64,000 bases of DNA from NCBI RefSeq assembly GCF_032883915.1, contig NZ_CP120717.1:3231697-3295696 (forward strand), given 5' to 3'. Shown here piece after piece: positions 25,937 through 35,755 of this stretch. Under the pieces are notes generated by a model that had not been told where the DNA came from, ran no database searches, and saw only the letters and a program-made list of their open reading frames with translations. The position numbers were made by a program, and so were the translations under genes. How positions within the stretch are numbered: position 1 is the stretch's first letter; every line of letters begins with the position of its first letter. The DNA comes from Endozoicomonas sp. 8E (GTDB lineage Bacteria; Pseudomonadota; Gammaproteobacteria; Pseudomonadales; Endozoicomonadaceae).

Positions 25937-27505
25937 TTATAGATTCAACAATATGGCCAGAGTGGTCATGATGCCCAGAGGGGTTGCCACTGTAGCTGTA
26001 CTTGTTGATGAGGTAGGGACTGCTATCGTGCTGGTATCGGGAGCAGAATCGGAAATGACGGGCTGGCAGACTTCTGTAGCAAAGAAAAACTGACCTTCGA
26101 AGTTGACCAGACCCTTACAGGCAGTGAAGAAGGAGCCGTTGATGGCTGTCCAGGTATTTGCAAACCGGCTGCTTATTGAAGGTGGAATGGACGTTGACTT
26201 GTTATGGGCTGAGCCTGAAGTGGGCGTGACAGTCGTTGAACTCACAACGTTATTGCACCGTTCTGGTTCTCTTCCCGAGGGAAAGGGGAGTGCTTTCAGA
26301 CTGAATTGTTTTTGGGGTTGCCACCATGGATTAACTGCCTGCAGGTGATTACAAGCCAGTATCAGACTGAGTTGCCCCCATAGGGTTATAGCTGTCCGTG
26401 TTGCCATGATCCGATTGCCAGCCAGAAAAAAAACAGGGGGGATTTTCGTGTTATCTGCAGGTCCTGCAAGAACGATCCCCCCTTTGCGAACAGAGTAGCG
26501 CGTTGTGTTGCCAACATTGGAAATGTTGATAGTGTTTTTGAAGATCCCCATACGGGTCCCGGGTCCAAGTCTGAACTCAGCTGCTTCTGCAATATTACCT
26601 TCGAATATATTACCGAAAACAGCTATTTTCTCCGACTGTTTCACGATGGCAGGAAGATTAATAAACAGGCCTTGGTCGGGAATAATATAGGGAAAAAGTT
26701 TGTCGAAAATCGAGTCGTACCTTTCACCGATGATCCTGTTATCTGCAAACTGCAACTTTGGGCCCTGGAGCCGTTCATTGACAGATGCATCCAGATTTTT
26801 TTTGCAATCAATAATAACCGCGGCCCGGACAGGGGGATAAAATACATTTTCTTCTACAATCAGTTTTCGGTTATAACATTCTGCGAAAATAATGGAGTCA
26901 ATGGGGAGGCGCTTATTATTTCGAGTGGGTCGAAAAGTAATGTGTTTTATATTGCTGTCGCCGGTATAGGCTGGCTGAAATTTGTTGGCGGTTCCCACCC
27001 TGATCAGATGTCTGCCTTCAAATATTGGCCGATCCCTGATGACGATCTCAAAACCGTCATCAGCAGCTCCTATGATGTCCTGACCATTCTTTAAACGTAT
27101 TTCATGGTCAGCAAAGTACTCAACCGGTGTTTTACCCGTCACAGAGGTAGCCGTTGGAGAGGATGTTACGGCAGGGGCAGTGTTGGATGAGAACACTATA
27201 AAGGTGTTTCCGGGAATCTGTTTTATTAACTCACTTAAATCCTTTGACGGGTTGGCACTGAGAATAACGCACTGCCGTCCCTTAACAAGTTTTCTATACT
27301 GGTTCAGTCGTTGCTGTACCCCTGTCGTCTGTAGTGCAAGAATTGCTGGCCTCAGAAGATCGTCGCAGGATGTCGTCGAAGTCGGAGTTATGGCAGAAGG
27401 GGTTACTGTTGAAGATTGCGATGTTGTTTGAGCCGGTATACTCAGGGCCTGAAACAGGAATAGAGGCACGATTAATCGGGCCAGATATCGCTGTAGCTTC
27501 GCCAT
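25937..27505 (-). CDS. Family A copy A14: exported beta-helix-like surface protein, first gene of the array
   Basis: 522 residues; the upstream end of the array, next to the divergent giant protein. Signal peptide MAKLQRYLARLIVPLFLFQA ending LSIPAQ. A Thr/Ser linker leads to CDDLLRPAILALQTTGVQQR, an 8-residue expansion of block 1. Block 2: YFADHEIRLKNGQDIIGAAD. Then ITFRPTRNNK, AECYNRKLIVEENVFYPP, GPKLQFADNRIIG (K for the usual G), LACNHLQAV, NTWTAIN and NFEGQFFFATEVC; tail LGIMTTLAILLNL. The conserved upstream block precedes it. Function unknown. Confidence 0.88.
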   Translation of the reverse strand: MAKLQRYLARLIVPLFLFQALSIPAQTTSQSSTVTPSAITPTSTTSCDDLLRPAILALQTTGVQQRLNQYRKLVKGRQCVILSANPSKDLSELIKQIPGNTFIVFSSNTAPAVTSSPTATSVTGKTPVEYFADHEIRLKNGQDIIGAADDGFEIVIRDRPIFEGRHLIRVGTANKFQPAYTGDSNIKHITFRPTRNNKRLPIDSIIFAECYNRKLIVEENVFYPPVRAAVIIDCKKNLDASVNERLQGPKLQFADNRIIGERYDSIFDKLFPYIIPDQGLFINLPAIVKQSEKIAVFGNIFEGNIAEAAEFRLGPGTRMGIFKNTINISNVGNTTRYSVRKGGIVLAGPADNTKIPPVFFLAGNRIMATRTAITLWGQLSLILACNHLQAVNPWWQPQKQFSLKALPFPSGREPERCNNVVSSTTVTPTSGSAHNKSTSIPPSISSRFANTWTAINGSFFTACKGLVNFEGQFFFATEVCQPVISDSAPDTSTIAVPTSSTSTATVATPLGIMTTLAILLNL

Positions 27506-28117
27506 GTTCCGGACTCCTGAGAAATTCAGATAAGAAGCCTAGACGCTACATTTATAGTTAGCCATTGATCGATGTCAGGTAAAAGGATAGATCTTCCGAG
27601 CTGTCAAAACACTGACTGGCACATCGCTTCATAATGGGTCACAGTTTCCAACGGCAGAGCCTCTGCTATGGTCTTAACCATCGACCAGATAATAACTCTG
27701 TGGGAGAAGATTCATAATGACCTTTATGAGTCTAAGGCAGCAGGTATAGCCGAAGTCTTCCAGATCTTTCATGGAGCCGTCGCGCGTTGCAGTGAGCTTT
27801 ACCTCGATGAAAGGCTTCATGAATCTTCCTGATTTTTCACTGCCAGTGAAAAACCTTCATCACTAACCTGAGAATCGTGCTGGCTATTGAGGCTCTGGTG
27901 CATAAAAAGCTACGAATTCATCTTTCCCTAAAGCTGTTCAATGTAAAAAATCCCACATCTATTTCAAACTATTTTAATTGTTGGAAATATTTTTTCTAAC
28001 TTATTAATTATCAGTTTTTTTATATCTGAAGTTAAACGACTAATTACTCAAACATTCTGTCATTGAAGATGCGTTTGGTTTTTTATTAATTTTTATAGAT
28101 ATGGCTTACTAATTATT
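27506..28117. other. Divergent spacer between family A and the giant surface protein
   Basis: 612 bp. The left end holds the A14 promoter block. A 54-codon open frame (27668-27832, plus strand, MVLTIDQIITLWEKIHNDLY...) has no recognisable relative and no clear ribosome site; it may be a remnant. From about 27950 to 28117 the DNA becomes strongly AT-rich with T- and A-runs and probably contains the promoter of the giant gene, but no convincing -35/-10 pair stands out. Confidence 0.5.
27530..27576 (-). promoter_or_regulatory. Family A upstream block and likely promoter of A14
   Basis: Minus strand reads CAATGGCTAACTATAAATG then TAGCGTCTAGGCTTC; TATAAA at 27551-27556 is the -10 candidate. It may drive the distal end of the array. 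Confidence 0.55.
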
Positions 28118-31100
28118 ATGAAAAGTTCATGTGCAACTATTTGTTATCCGTCGTATAAAATACGATGTTTTTTATCGGTTTTTTTCCTGGCATTCTGCGC
28201 TCTGTCTCTTTCCGCTTATAGTGTCGGTGATGATAGTGCTCCAGACACGACTGCGGCCCCACCAGATACTCCGACTAATACGACTGCTCCTCCAGAAGCC
28301 ACTCCGACTGGCCTGTCACCAAACAGAACTTCAGCTACGGCTACGACATTAGCAACAACAATAGCCCCGACAACGGTATTCAGCGCCAGTGCTCCAGACA
28401 CGACAGCGCCCCCACCAGAGACTCCGACTGGCCTGTCACCAAACAGAACTTCAGCTACGGCTACGACAATAGCCACAACAATAGCCCCGACAACGGTAAT
28501 CAGCAGAAGCAATCCCTGTGATGATTTATTCCGTAATCAGTTAGCCCTGGAGACTTGTAACAGGTTTTTCAACAATGAAACAGCGGCCGGAGAGACGGAA
28601 TCCTTTGAAACGGCACGGGTTGTCACTAATGCCAGTGAACTAGTCAGTGCGGTCGAAAGCGCCAGGCCCGGAGGCACTATTATTGTTCTGGCTCCCGGAA
28701 CTTATACGCTTACCAAAGTATTGAAGCCCGCTCAGAGAATTGCTCTGGTGGGTATTAAATCGGCCGGAGCCCGAGCAAAGATCACTGCAAATGTTGATTT
28801 GGCGAAGACTAATCCAAACGGTCTGGTTCATTTGCAGCAGCCAAAAGAGGGGTCTTCAGCTGGCTTTTACAGTGCATTTATAAACTGGGAAACCAACGTG
28901 ATTTCGAATCACGGTGATGCTAACAACTACAGCACCATTTTCGGGGAGAATTATCCGGGGGAAATCAGGCTTTATGACAACATATTTACACAAAAGAACA
29001 ATAGCTTTCATGCCAGTGAGCTTGTTTATCTGTCGAACAAGCGTGACACAGCAAAAAAAATAGTGATCGACAGCAACCAGTTCAATACCAGTAACATCAG
29101 ACTTTCTGCGGTATACTCAGAGACGAGTGCCTCCGGTAGAGACCAGGATGAAATCATTATTACCAACAATGTATTATCCAGCGAGAGTGGTGCGAGCAGT
29201 GTCAGTGATAATGCCTTTCGTCTTACCAATCACAAAAAATTCACGATCAAAAATAATATTTCGCTGAGCCGTCGGGCTAACGCTTCCATAGTGGTTGAAT
29301 TACTTAACCAGCCCGGGGTGCAAGGCTCTATTGAAGACAATATCGCTGATCCTGCCGCAAATGAGCTCAATCGATTAATCAAGGTAGAAGTAGCAAAAAA
29401 AACAGGCGAGGAAGATTCCAAAGTTACGGGTGTTCTGGCCATTTCAGGCAATGACTATTTCGTCCTTGGGAGCAAGGATGAAAAGGGCGCTTATATTACC
29501 TTCACGCAAGGAAAAAAGATTCCTGCCGAAGGTTCTCCATTACCAATCTGCGGCAACTTAAGTCGGGACGCTGCTGCCTTCAAGATCTGTAACGACTTTC
29601 TCAATAACTCGCTGGCAACAGGCGGCGATAAAAACTTCTCTCACGCCTTTGCGGTAAGCAACGCAGAGGAGCTGCTTAACGCAGTTGAGCGATATTACCC
29701 TGACGACAGTGGATTCACAGGCAGCATTATCGTGTTACGCGCAGGAACCTACCTGCTACCCAGACAGTTAATCACCAACCATAAATTGGCTCTGGTTGGT
29801 GAGAAATCCGGTGACTCTTTTCCCAAGATAAAAGCTACTAACGAGATCCTCCTGACGTCCCGTGAACGGTTATCGCTGGTTGATTTGAGGAACAGTTCAT
29901 CAGAACCATCCTCCGGCTTTTACAGTGCTCATATCAAGTGGGATACCGGCATTGATAATATTGGTGATATTTATCATGTGCATGAAGCGGTTTCTGAAGA
30001 CAGCACAATCAGCGGGGTGTCTTATTCGGGCAAGATCAGGATTTTTGATAACTACTTTATGCATCATTTGGACACTAACAACGTTCGCTACTTCCTGATG
30101 CTGAATAATTTTAACGACGATGCTTACATAGGACATAATACATTTGATAGCACCCGTCTTAAATTTTGGGCAGTTGCTGCCCAATGTGCCGATTGTTCTG
30201 AGCTTGGTACAAAAATGGAAGTTGTCTCAAACCGTTTTATCAGTGATCAGGCTTCACCGACCTATTCAGTTGCTCACGGCATTGAACTCAGGGGCTACAA
30301 ACAATTCCGGATTGAAAATAATCGACAGGAAAACAGCAAAGCTGCCGCTAAAATCAGTGTTTTTCTGAAAGATAATACCGGGGGAGTTAGTGGTGTAATC
30401 CGCAACAATACCGTGAGCACAAGTGCTCCGGGAAACCAGAGGATGATAAGAATCGAGTCCTACATGCTTGAAGGGCTCCCACATGTCACCGGATCGCTGA
30501 TTGTGGCGCAAAACAGCGGTTATACATTCTTTGACCCGGACAATCTGATGGCTCTTATTGGATTGACCGTCGATGCTACGACCACTGCCAGGGCATCAAC
30601 CACTACTCAACCCCTGGTGTCGCCTTCGCAGGTCGTCCGGACATCCGCCCCGGGAATGTCTGCACAAGCACATCGGGATATTGCCAGTAGCACAACGCCT
30701 TTACCGACTCGGGCAATAGCGTCAAGCTATTCCGTTACTCCAACAGGTTCTTCTGGGCCAATCTGCGATCGCATGCAATCAACTACAGAGGTCACGGCCA
30801 GTGAAATTGACGCCTGTAAAGCCTTTCTTAACAATAACAAAGCATCGGGCGGTCACTCTTTTTCCCTGGCGGTTGTCGTCAGTAATGCCAGGGAACTGGA
30901 TGCAGCCGTTACCGGCAAGTTCCCGAAAGGCCATCCGGATGCCAGCAGACTGGTTGTATTAAAAAGCGGAACCTATCCACTCACCGAGCCCCTGGATATT
31001 ACGCGCAAGGTAGCTCTGGTTGGAGTCCTTAAAGACGGTGAATATCCTACTATCAAAGTCGCCGAGAAACGGAAATACCGTTTTTTGGCTAATCTTCACC

Positions 31101-34100
31101 ACAATCCAAAGGTAGCTGAAACCGGCTTTTACAGTCACCATATTCACTGGGACATCTCTAGTGCTCCATTCTTTTCATTCTTTTTTGGGTTTATAAAAAA
31201 ACGAGCTATCTACAGTAATTCCTATCAGGGGGATATCCGAATTTATGAAAACAAATTCTCGGAAGCAAGATTGAGTTATATCAACTCTTATATCGAGTTA
31301 AGGGATGCTATTGGTGGTGCGTTTATAGAAGACAACAGGTTTGATACCGCTTATTTAACCGAGTGTACTATTATCGCCAGATGTGAAAGTGAAGTCTGTC
31401 GGGCAGCAGAACCACCGCTTGATGTTAGTGATAACCATTTCTACATCGAAACCGCCCCATCCCCAGACGCCCTGGAATTCTTAAAGCGCTATAGAAAAGA
31501 ACCACCGAAATCGATATGCGTTTTAGGTTATATGCGCTTCAGGATCGCTGGTAACCAGCAGAAAACCAAAGACGCAACAGGTAGCATTATTTTAAGAGAT
31601 CATTACGACGTTAAGCGCTTGCATGGCTATGTGTTGAATAACATTGCCCACAAAGATGCACCTGAGCTTCAACGCAGAATTATCTACCAGTCTTACCACT
31701 TTGCCGAACATTATCTGAGGGTTACCGGAAAACTTCATGTTTCAGGAAATGATTATTACACCTTTGATGAATCCGGACTCGCCCCGAGTTTTGTTGATTA
31801 CTCCCCGGGCAAACAGGTTATTGTGCCTTCACAGACAGCTGCAGCGTCATCGACGGTAAAAGCGGCCTCATCAGCCAATGTTTCTCCTGATGTTATTACG
31901 CCAAGTACACTGATATCTGCCACCGCCTCTGTCCGCCTGCCTGCGAAAAAGAAACCCTGTAACGATATCCTGGAGCATCCGACCGCATTTGCTACTTGTG
32001 AGGCATTTCTGCAAAACGAACTGGCCTCGGGGCCCGCTGCCAATAAGCCAGCCTTTTCTCACGCCATGGTAGTTAGCACTACTTCGGAGTTGATCGACGC
32101 CATCAATAAAACGATCGGTTATGATGGCAAACCTGTTAGCGGTAGAATTATTCTATTGGAGCCGGATACCTATGAACTGTCAAAAGCTCTGCTCGCCAGC
32201 CACCGGGTTGCCATGGTCGGCTTAAAAAGTGCAGACGGATTGCCTGTTATAACGGCGGCACGCGACTTCAGTGGCAGCCAGGGGCCAAATCGTTCACTGC
32301 TTTACCTGAAAGCTGTCTCTAATCCTGTGGATACCGGCTTTTACAGTTGGAATCTGGAGTGGAGAACCAGAATGCCTTATCCCAAGTACTTTTTTGAATT
32401 TCAAGCCTTCATCTTCGCAGAAGGTTACAACGGAGATATACGGATTTACCAGAATCGCTTCAGTGACCGGAACCACTACATATCCTGGCCCTTGCACTCT
32501 GTAGTGTTGAACGACAATGCGGGTTACGCGTACTACGTTGGTCACAATATATTTGATACAGAGGCAGTGACGTATAATGTGATTGAATCCACTGCCAGCC
32601 CAAACTCCCGGGCAGCTATCGAGGTCGACGCCAATGAGTTCAGAAGTGTCGATGCATTTCATAGAGACAGGCCAAACGCTATTGTTCTTGCTGATTACCA
32701 ACAGCTGAAAATTAACAACAACATACAAAAAGACAGCAGTGCTGCGGGTGCGATAAAAGTTGGATTTAAAAATAACCAGCGTATTGAAAGTGCCTCTATA
32801 AAAAACAACAGAGCACACATAGATGCATCGGGAGAAGACAGAACCATTGAGCTAAAACTCAACAAGAAATCATTTGATGAAAGGTCCAACTTATCGGGTT
32901 ACGTAGAAGTAACCGGAAATGACTACTATGAATTGGCGCTTCTGGATGTAACGGATAGCAATTATCGCTACACCGCTGGTCTGGATGTAGCTACTGCAAG
33001 GTTGGCACACTCCAAATCCACTGTAACGCCCTCTTTGTCAGTCACGACCGCCGGGATGAGAGTAAAGCCTTCGCAGTCTTTGCCGACTCCGCTTGAGACC
33101 ACTGTCGTATCATCCGTCACAGCAGGCTCGACACCGTCATCTCTTCCACCACTCAGCAGCCCATGTGATCAGCTGATCGACTCAGACAAGGCTCAGCTCT
33201 GCCAGCGATTTCTGAATGAGCTTGAGGAAATGAATATAAGGACTACGTTTTCCGAGGTGGTGATTGTAAAAAATACGTGGGAACTGCTTCACGAAGTAGA
33301 CATGACATCGGAGTCTGGCAAGGTTATTTTACTTCAGGCAGGCAGCTATGAACTGTACGAGCAGCTTCGTGTGGTTCGGCCTGTGGCACTGGTCGGTATT
33401 GGCAATACGGTTATTAAGCAAGCCGTTGATTATCCTGCCGAGGAAGAATCACTGGTTCTGCTCGATTATGCCAGTACGGGTTTGGGTTTCTTCAGCAAAG
33501 GCATAACCTGGGATATTTCCGCTGCAGACAGTATCCGGAGCAACCCCCTCAGCACGGCAGTCAAGGCCGTCGACTATCGTGGAAAACTCGTGATGAGTGG
33601 TGATGAGTTTCAATATAACGCCATCAGGGAGAACGAAAAAGCACCTTCCCACTATGTTGAGGTACGGGGCTCATCAGGTGATGTGATAATTACTGGCAGT
33701 ACGTTTTTTTCCGGAGGTCTGAAAAAAGCCGCCATTTACGCCGATTGTAAAGATTGCCTGGAAGAAGTCCAGAAGATGGATATTTCCGATAATCGCTTCA
33801 CAGACTCAAATTCTGGCGAGTCTGCACCGTCTGCCATTGATGTTCGTCACTACAGAATCCTGAAAGTTCATGACAATGTTCAGGAGACCGAGTCTGTTTC
33901 GGTGAACATCAATGTTGAACTGCCAAATAATAGGGGCGGTATCTTTGCTCTTATCGTTGACAACATTGCCATGGGTTCAGCTATTGACGAGAAGAAAACC
34001 ATTGACGTCACGGTTGGCAGGCTGGCTAAAGAGCCTGCCAGAATTGATGGCCTGGTTCGGGTGTACAGTAACCGTTGCTTCTCCGTTAACCTCGATGAAA

Positions 34101-34543
34101 TACCTTCTGATGTTGTTGAGTTTGCTGAGGGTAATTGCAGCGCTTTGCCCAATATTCAGGCCTTGAGGGGGGCACCGACACCTTCACACAATGGTCTGAG
34201 CACGGGCCAATGGGTCGGCATAGGGTTCGCTGTCGGTGCAGCTGCTGTTTACGGCGGGTGTGGTCTCTATGGTCTTACAAATCTGCCTGGACATGCGAGA
34301 GCCTGGTCATTCTTTATCTTGCCCAAAACCCTTGCGCTAGCTGCCACTGCTAAAGTGCTTGCATGGTGTAACCAACGCAAATGGCGCAGTTTAAGTGAGG
34401 ATGATGATGCAGTTAGTTATTCGCCATCCGCGGGCGTAGAAATGAAAACAGCACTGCCGAAAGAACCTGAAATGAATTTGGGCGAAAGCGAAGGTGATCA
34501 ATTCCCTTTGATTGAAAATCCGATAGTAGAAGGTCAGCTGTAA
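28118..34543 (+). CDS. Giant modular surface protein with five beta-helix-like modules
   Basis: 2141 residues. Signal peptide about 1-33 (basic start, FLSVFFLAFCALSLSA), then a Thr/Pro-rich linker to about 130. Five homologous modules begin near residues 132, 474, 880, 1277 and 1682. Each opens with C(D/N)x(L/I)...C..FLNN, then a segment such as AFAVSNAEELLNAVE, then IIVLRAGTYLL and ALVGEKSG, then GFYSAHIKWD, then Asn-rich strand-turn repeats (YSGKIRIFDNYF) ending GNDYY. Modules 2-3, 3-4 and 4-5 are separated by Ser/Thr-rich linkers. Near 2030-2060 is a Gly/Ala-rich membrane segment, a second hydrophobic stretch, then a cytoplasm-like acidic tail. The pattern resembles pectate-lyase-type parallel beta-helices and parallels family A in layout (opening Cys, NTVILL versus IIVL, strand repeats). 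Probably a surface adhesin or polysaccharide-binding protein; no enzyme motif is assigned. No strong ribosome site is seen before the ATG. Confidence 0.9.
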   Translation: MKSSCATICYPSYKIRCFLSVFFLAFCALSLSAYSVGDDSAPDTTAAPPDTPTNTTAPPEATPTGLSPNRTSATATTLATTIAPTTVFSASAPDTTAPPPETPTGLSPNRTSATATTIATTIAPTTVISRSNPCDDLFRNQLALETCNRFFNNETAAGETESFETARVVTNASELVSAVESARPGGTIIVLAPGTYTLTKVLKPAQRIALVGIKSAGARAKITANVDLAKTNPNGLVHLQQPKEGSSAGFYSAFINWETNVISNHGDANNYSTIFGENYPGEIRLYDNIFTQKNNSFHASELVYLSNKRDTAKKIVIDSNQFNTSNIRLSAVYSETSASGRDQDEIIITNNVLSSESGASSVSDNAFRLTNHKKFTIKNNISLSRRANASIVVELLNQPGVQGSIEDNIADPAANELNRLIKVEVAKKTGEEDSKVTGVLAISGNDYFVLGSKDEKGAYITFTQGKKIPAEGSPLPICGNLSRDAAAFKICNDFLNNSLATGGDKNFSHAFAVSNAEELLNAVERYYPDDSGFTGSIIVLRAGTYLLPRQLITNHKLALVGEKSGDSFPKIKATNEILLTSRERLSLVDLRNSSSEPSSGFYSAHIKWDTGIDNIGDIYHVHEAVSEDSTISGVSYSGKIRIFDNYFMHHLDTNNVRYFLMLNNFNDDAYIGHNTFDSTRLKFWAVAAQCADCSELGTKMEVVSNRFISDQASPTYSVAHGIELRGYKQFRIENNRQENSKAAAKISVFLKDNTGGVSGVIRNNTVSTSAPGNQRMIRIESYMLEGLPHVTGSLIVAQNSGYTFFDPDNLMALIGLTVDATTTARASTTTQPLVSPSQVVRTSAPGMSAQAHRDIASSTTPLPTRAIASSYSVTPTGSSGPICDRMQSTTEVTASEIDACKAFLNNNKASGGHSFSLAVVVSNARELDAAVTGKFPKGHPDASRLVVLKSGTYPLTEPLDITRKVALVGVLKDGEYPTIKVAEKRKYRFLANLHHNPKVAETGFYSHHIHWDISSAPFFSFFFGFIKKRAIYSNSYQGDIRIYENKFSEARLSYINSYIELRDAIGGAFIEDNRFDTAYLTECTIIARCESEVCRAAEPPLDVSDNHFYIETAPSPDALEFLKRYRKEPPKSICVLGYMRFRIAGNQQKTKDATGSIILRDHYDVKRLHGYVLNNIAHKDAPELQRRIIYQSYHFAEHYLRVTGKLHVSGNDYYTFDESGLAPSFVDYSPGKQVIVPSQTAAASSTVKAASSANVSPDVITPSTLISATASVRLPAKKKPCNDILEHPTAFATCEAFLQNELASGPAANKPAFSHAMVVSTTSELIDAINKTIGYDGKPVSGRIILLEPDTYELSKALLASHRVAMVGLKSADGLPVITAARDFSGSQGPNRSLLYLKAVSNPVDTGFYSWNLEWRTRMPYPKYFFEFQAFIFAEGYNGDIRIYQNRFSDRNHYISWPLHSVVLNDNAGYAYYVGHNIFDTEAVTYNVIESTASPNSRAAIEVDANEFRSVDAFHRDRPNAIVLADYQQLKINNNIQKDSSAAGAIKVGFKNNQRIESASIKNNRAHIDASGEDRTIELKLNKKSFDERSNLSGYVEVTGNDYYELALLDVTDSNYRYTAGLDVATARLAHSKSTVTPSLSVTTAGMRVKPSQSLPTPLETTVVSSVTAGSTPSSLPPLSSPCDQLIDSDKAQLCQRFLNELEEMNIRTTFSEVVIVKNTWELLHEVDMTSESGKVILLQAGSYELYEQLRVVRPVALVGIGNTVIKQAVDYPAEEESLVLLDYASTGLGFFSKGITWDISAADSIRSNPLSTAVKAVDYRGKLVMSGDEFQYNAIRENEKAPSHYVEVRGSSGDVIITGSTFFSGGLKKAAIYADCKDCLEEVQKMDISDNRFTDSNSGESAPSAIDVRHYRILKVHDNVQETESVSVNINVELPNNRGGIFALIVDNIAMGSAIDEKKTIDVTVGRLAKEPARIDGLVRVYSNRCFSVNLDEIPSDVVEFAEGNCSALPNIQALRGAPTPSHNGLSTGQWVGIGFAVGAAAVYGGCGLYGLTNLPGHARAWSFFILPKTLALAATAKVLAWCNQRKWRSLSEDDDAVSYSPSAGVEMKTALPKEPEMNLGESEGDQFPLIENPIVEGQL

Positions 34544-34551
34544 GTTTGTTT

Positions 34552-34574
34552 GAGAGGGTCTTAAAAGCCCTCTT
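34552..34574. terminator. Possible bidirectional terminator hairpin
   Basis: AGAGGG/CCCTCT stem with a 9-base loop between the convergent giant gene and the lipase-like gene. The T-run is short, so this is weak. Confidence 0.35.
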
Positions 34575-34590
34575 AATCAAAGGTAAAGGC

Positions 34591-35637
34591 TCAGCGGGAC
34601 TCGTTTTTGGCATAGTGCTCAATATGTTTTGTGAACTTGTCATGCCGATCCAGAAACGAATCGTAAGCATGTTTGGCCGGAAGCGTGATGACTTTGCCGG
34701 TATGGGACAAACCACTGATAAATTTTCCGGCAAGCGTCACCGGGTCTTTGCTGACCTTATAATGGGTGACCTTCTCGTGGGCGCTGGCCAGATTTTCTCT
34801 GGGAATGTCTGATAAAGCTGCACGACTCAGCTCCGCACTTGAGAAGCAAACCGCTTCCACTGGGGGCACCATGGAGAGCGCTGCATAGCTTGCTTCGGCT
34901 CCCCCTTTGGAATGGCCATTGAGTTTCAGAGAAAAAGGCTCGCCTTCAGGCGTTACAGGTAGATTTTTCATAAGACTGGCGGTCAGGGCTTTGGCTTGTT
35001 TATAGCTGTCAGGGATGCCTCTTCCCGTAAGATTCTTGATATTGGCTTGCCATTGCTTGCCTGAAAACTGCATGTTTTTTCTCGAACGTTCGACTAGCCC
35101 TCCTGCTGCCAGTCCGGATGTCGTGCCGCCAAACACCAGACGGACTTCCTTACGTTCAGGATTCATTAGAACGTAAGCCGTGAGTCCTGTTTTCTTGTCG
35201 TACAGGAATCCGGGTTCCTTGGTGCTGAGAGTCACTCCTGTCTCATCGGAAATCAGTTTTGCGATATCCTCAGAAGGTTGCCATTGAGCGGCAAAATCCT
35301 CTTTTTCTGGTTTGTGAATATCTCCGGCTTCGCTGATTTTCTCAAGCGAGCGGTGATAGGGATAAGCGGCCAACTGAGCATCAATGGCCATAGATCTGAG
35401 AACTCTGGGTTCTGTGGGCGGTTGGCTGTTCATGGCCAGTTTTTTGATTTCCCGTTGCTCGAGTTTTATGGGGGCATCGTTTTTAAGAGTGGCTTTTTGG
35501 GGAGAATATTTGCCCATGGACTTGGAAAGTTTGACTTTCCACCGGCCAAATACACCTGTTTTCTGAGACTTATCGAACTGTTTTTCAGAAATAGGCCTGA
35601 ATTGAGCCGCTTGCGTATCGAGTCTGGATCTATCCAT
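34591..35637 (-). CDS. Lipase class 3-like alpha/beta-hydrolase, possible effector
   Basis: 348 residues. The nucleophile elbow GHSKGG (Ser about 243) sits after a hydrophobic strand (SLKLN), and LVFGGTTSG upstream is in the position of the oxyanion strand, as in class 3 lipases. Asp in SKDPVTLAG and His in GLSHTGK downstream are candidates for the rest of the triad. Residues 1-70 are highly basic and polar with no signal peptide, so if exported it would need a specialised system; such cytosol-translocated lipases are known among effectors of host-associated bacteria. It stands alone and converges on the giant surface gene. Substrate unknown; the hydrolase call is good, the effector role is inference. 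Confidence 0.75.
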   Translation of the reverse strand: MDRSRLDTQAAQFRPISEKQFDKSQKTGVFGRWKVKLSKSMGKYSPQKATLKNDAPIKLEQREIKKLAMNSQPPTEPRVLRSMAIDAQLAAYPYHRSLEKISEAGDIHKPEKEDFAAQWQPSEDIAKLISDETGVTLSTKEPGFLYDKKTGLTAYVLMNPERKEVRLVFGGTTSGLAAGGLVERSRKNMQFSGKQWQANIKNLTGRGIPDSYKQAKALTASLMKNLPVTPEGEPFSLKLNGHSKGGAEASYAALSMVPPVEAVCFSSAELSRAALSDIPRENLASAHEKVTHYKVSKDPVTLAGKFISGLSHTGKVITLPAKHAYDSFLDRHDKFTKHIEHYAKNESR

Positions 35638-35755
35638 GATGATCTGATTCTTATGCCTGTTGTGAAACTTTTCAACTCAGCTCTTAAGGCAGAGTGTCTT
35701 TCCTCAGTATAGGGGGCATATTCAAAGTCTGGTAACACTGCTTTTTATCGGCGGG

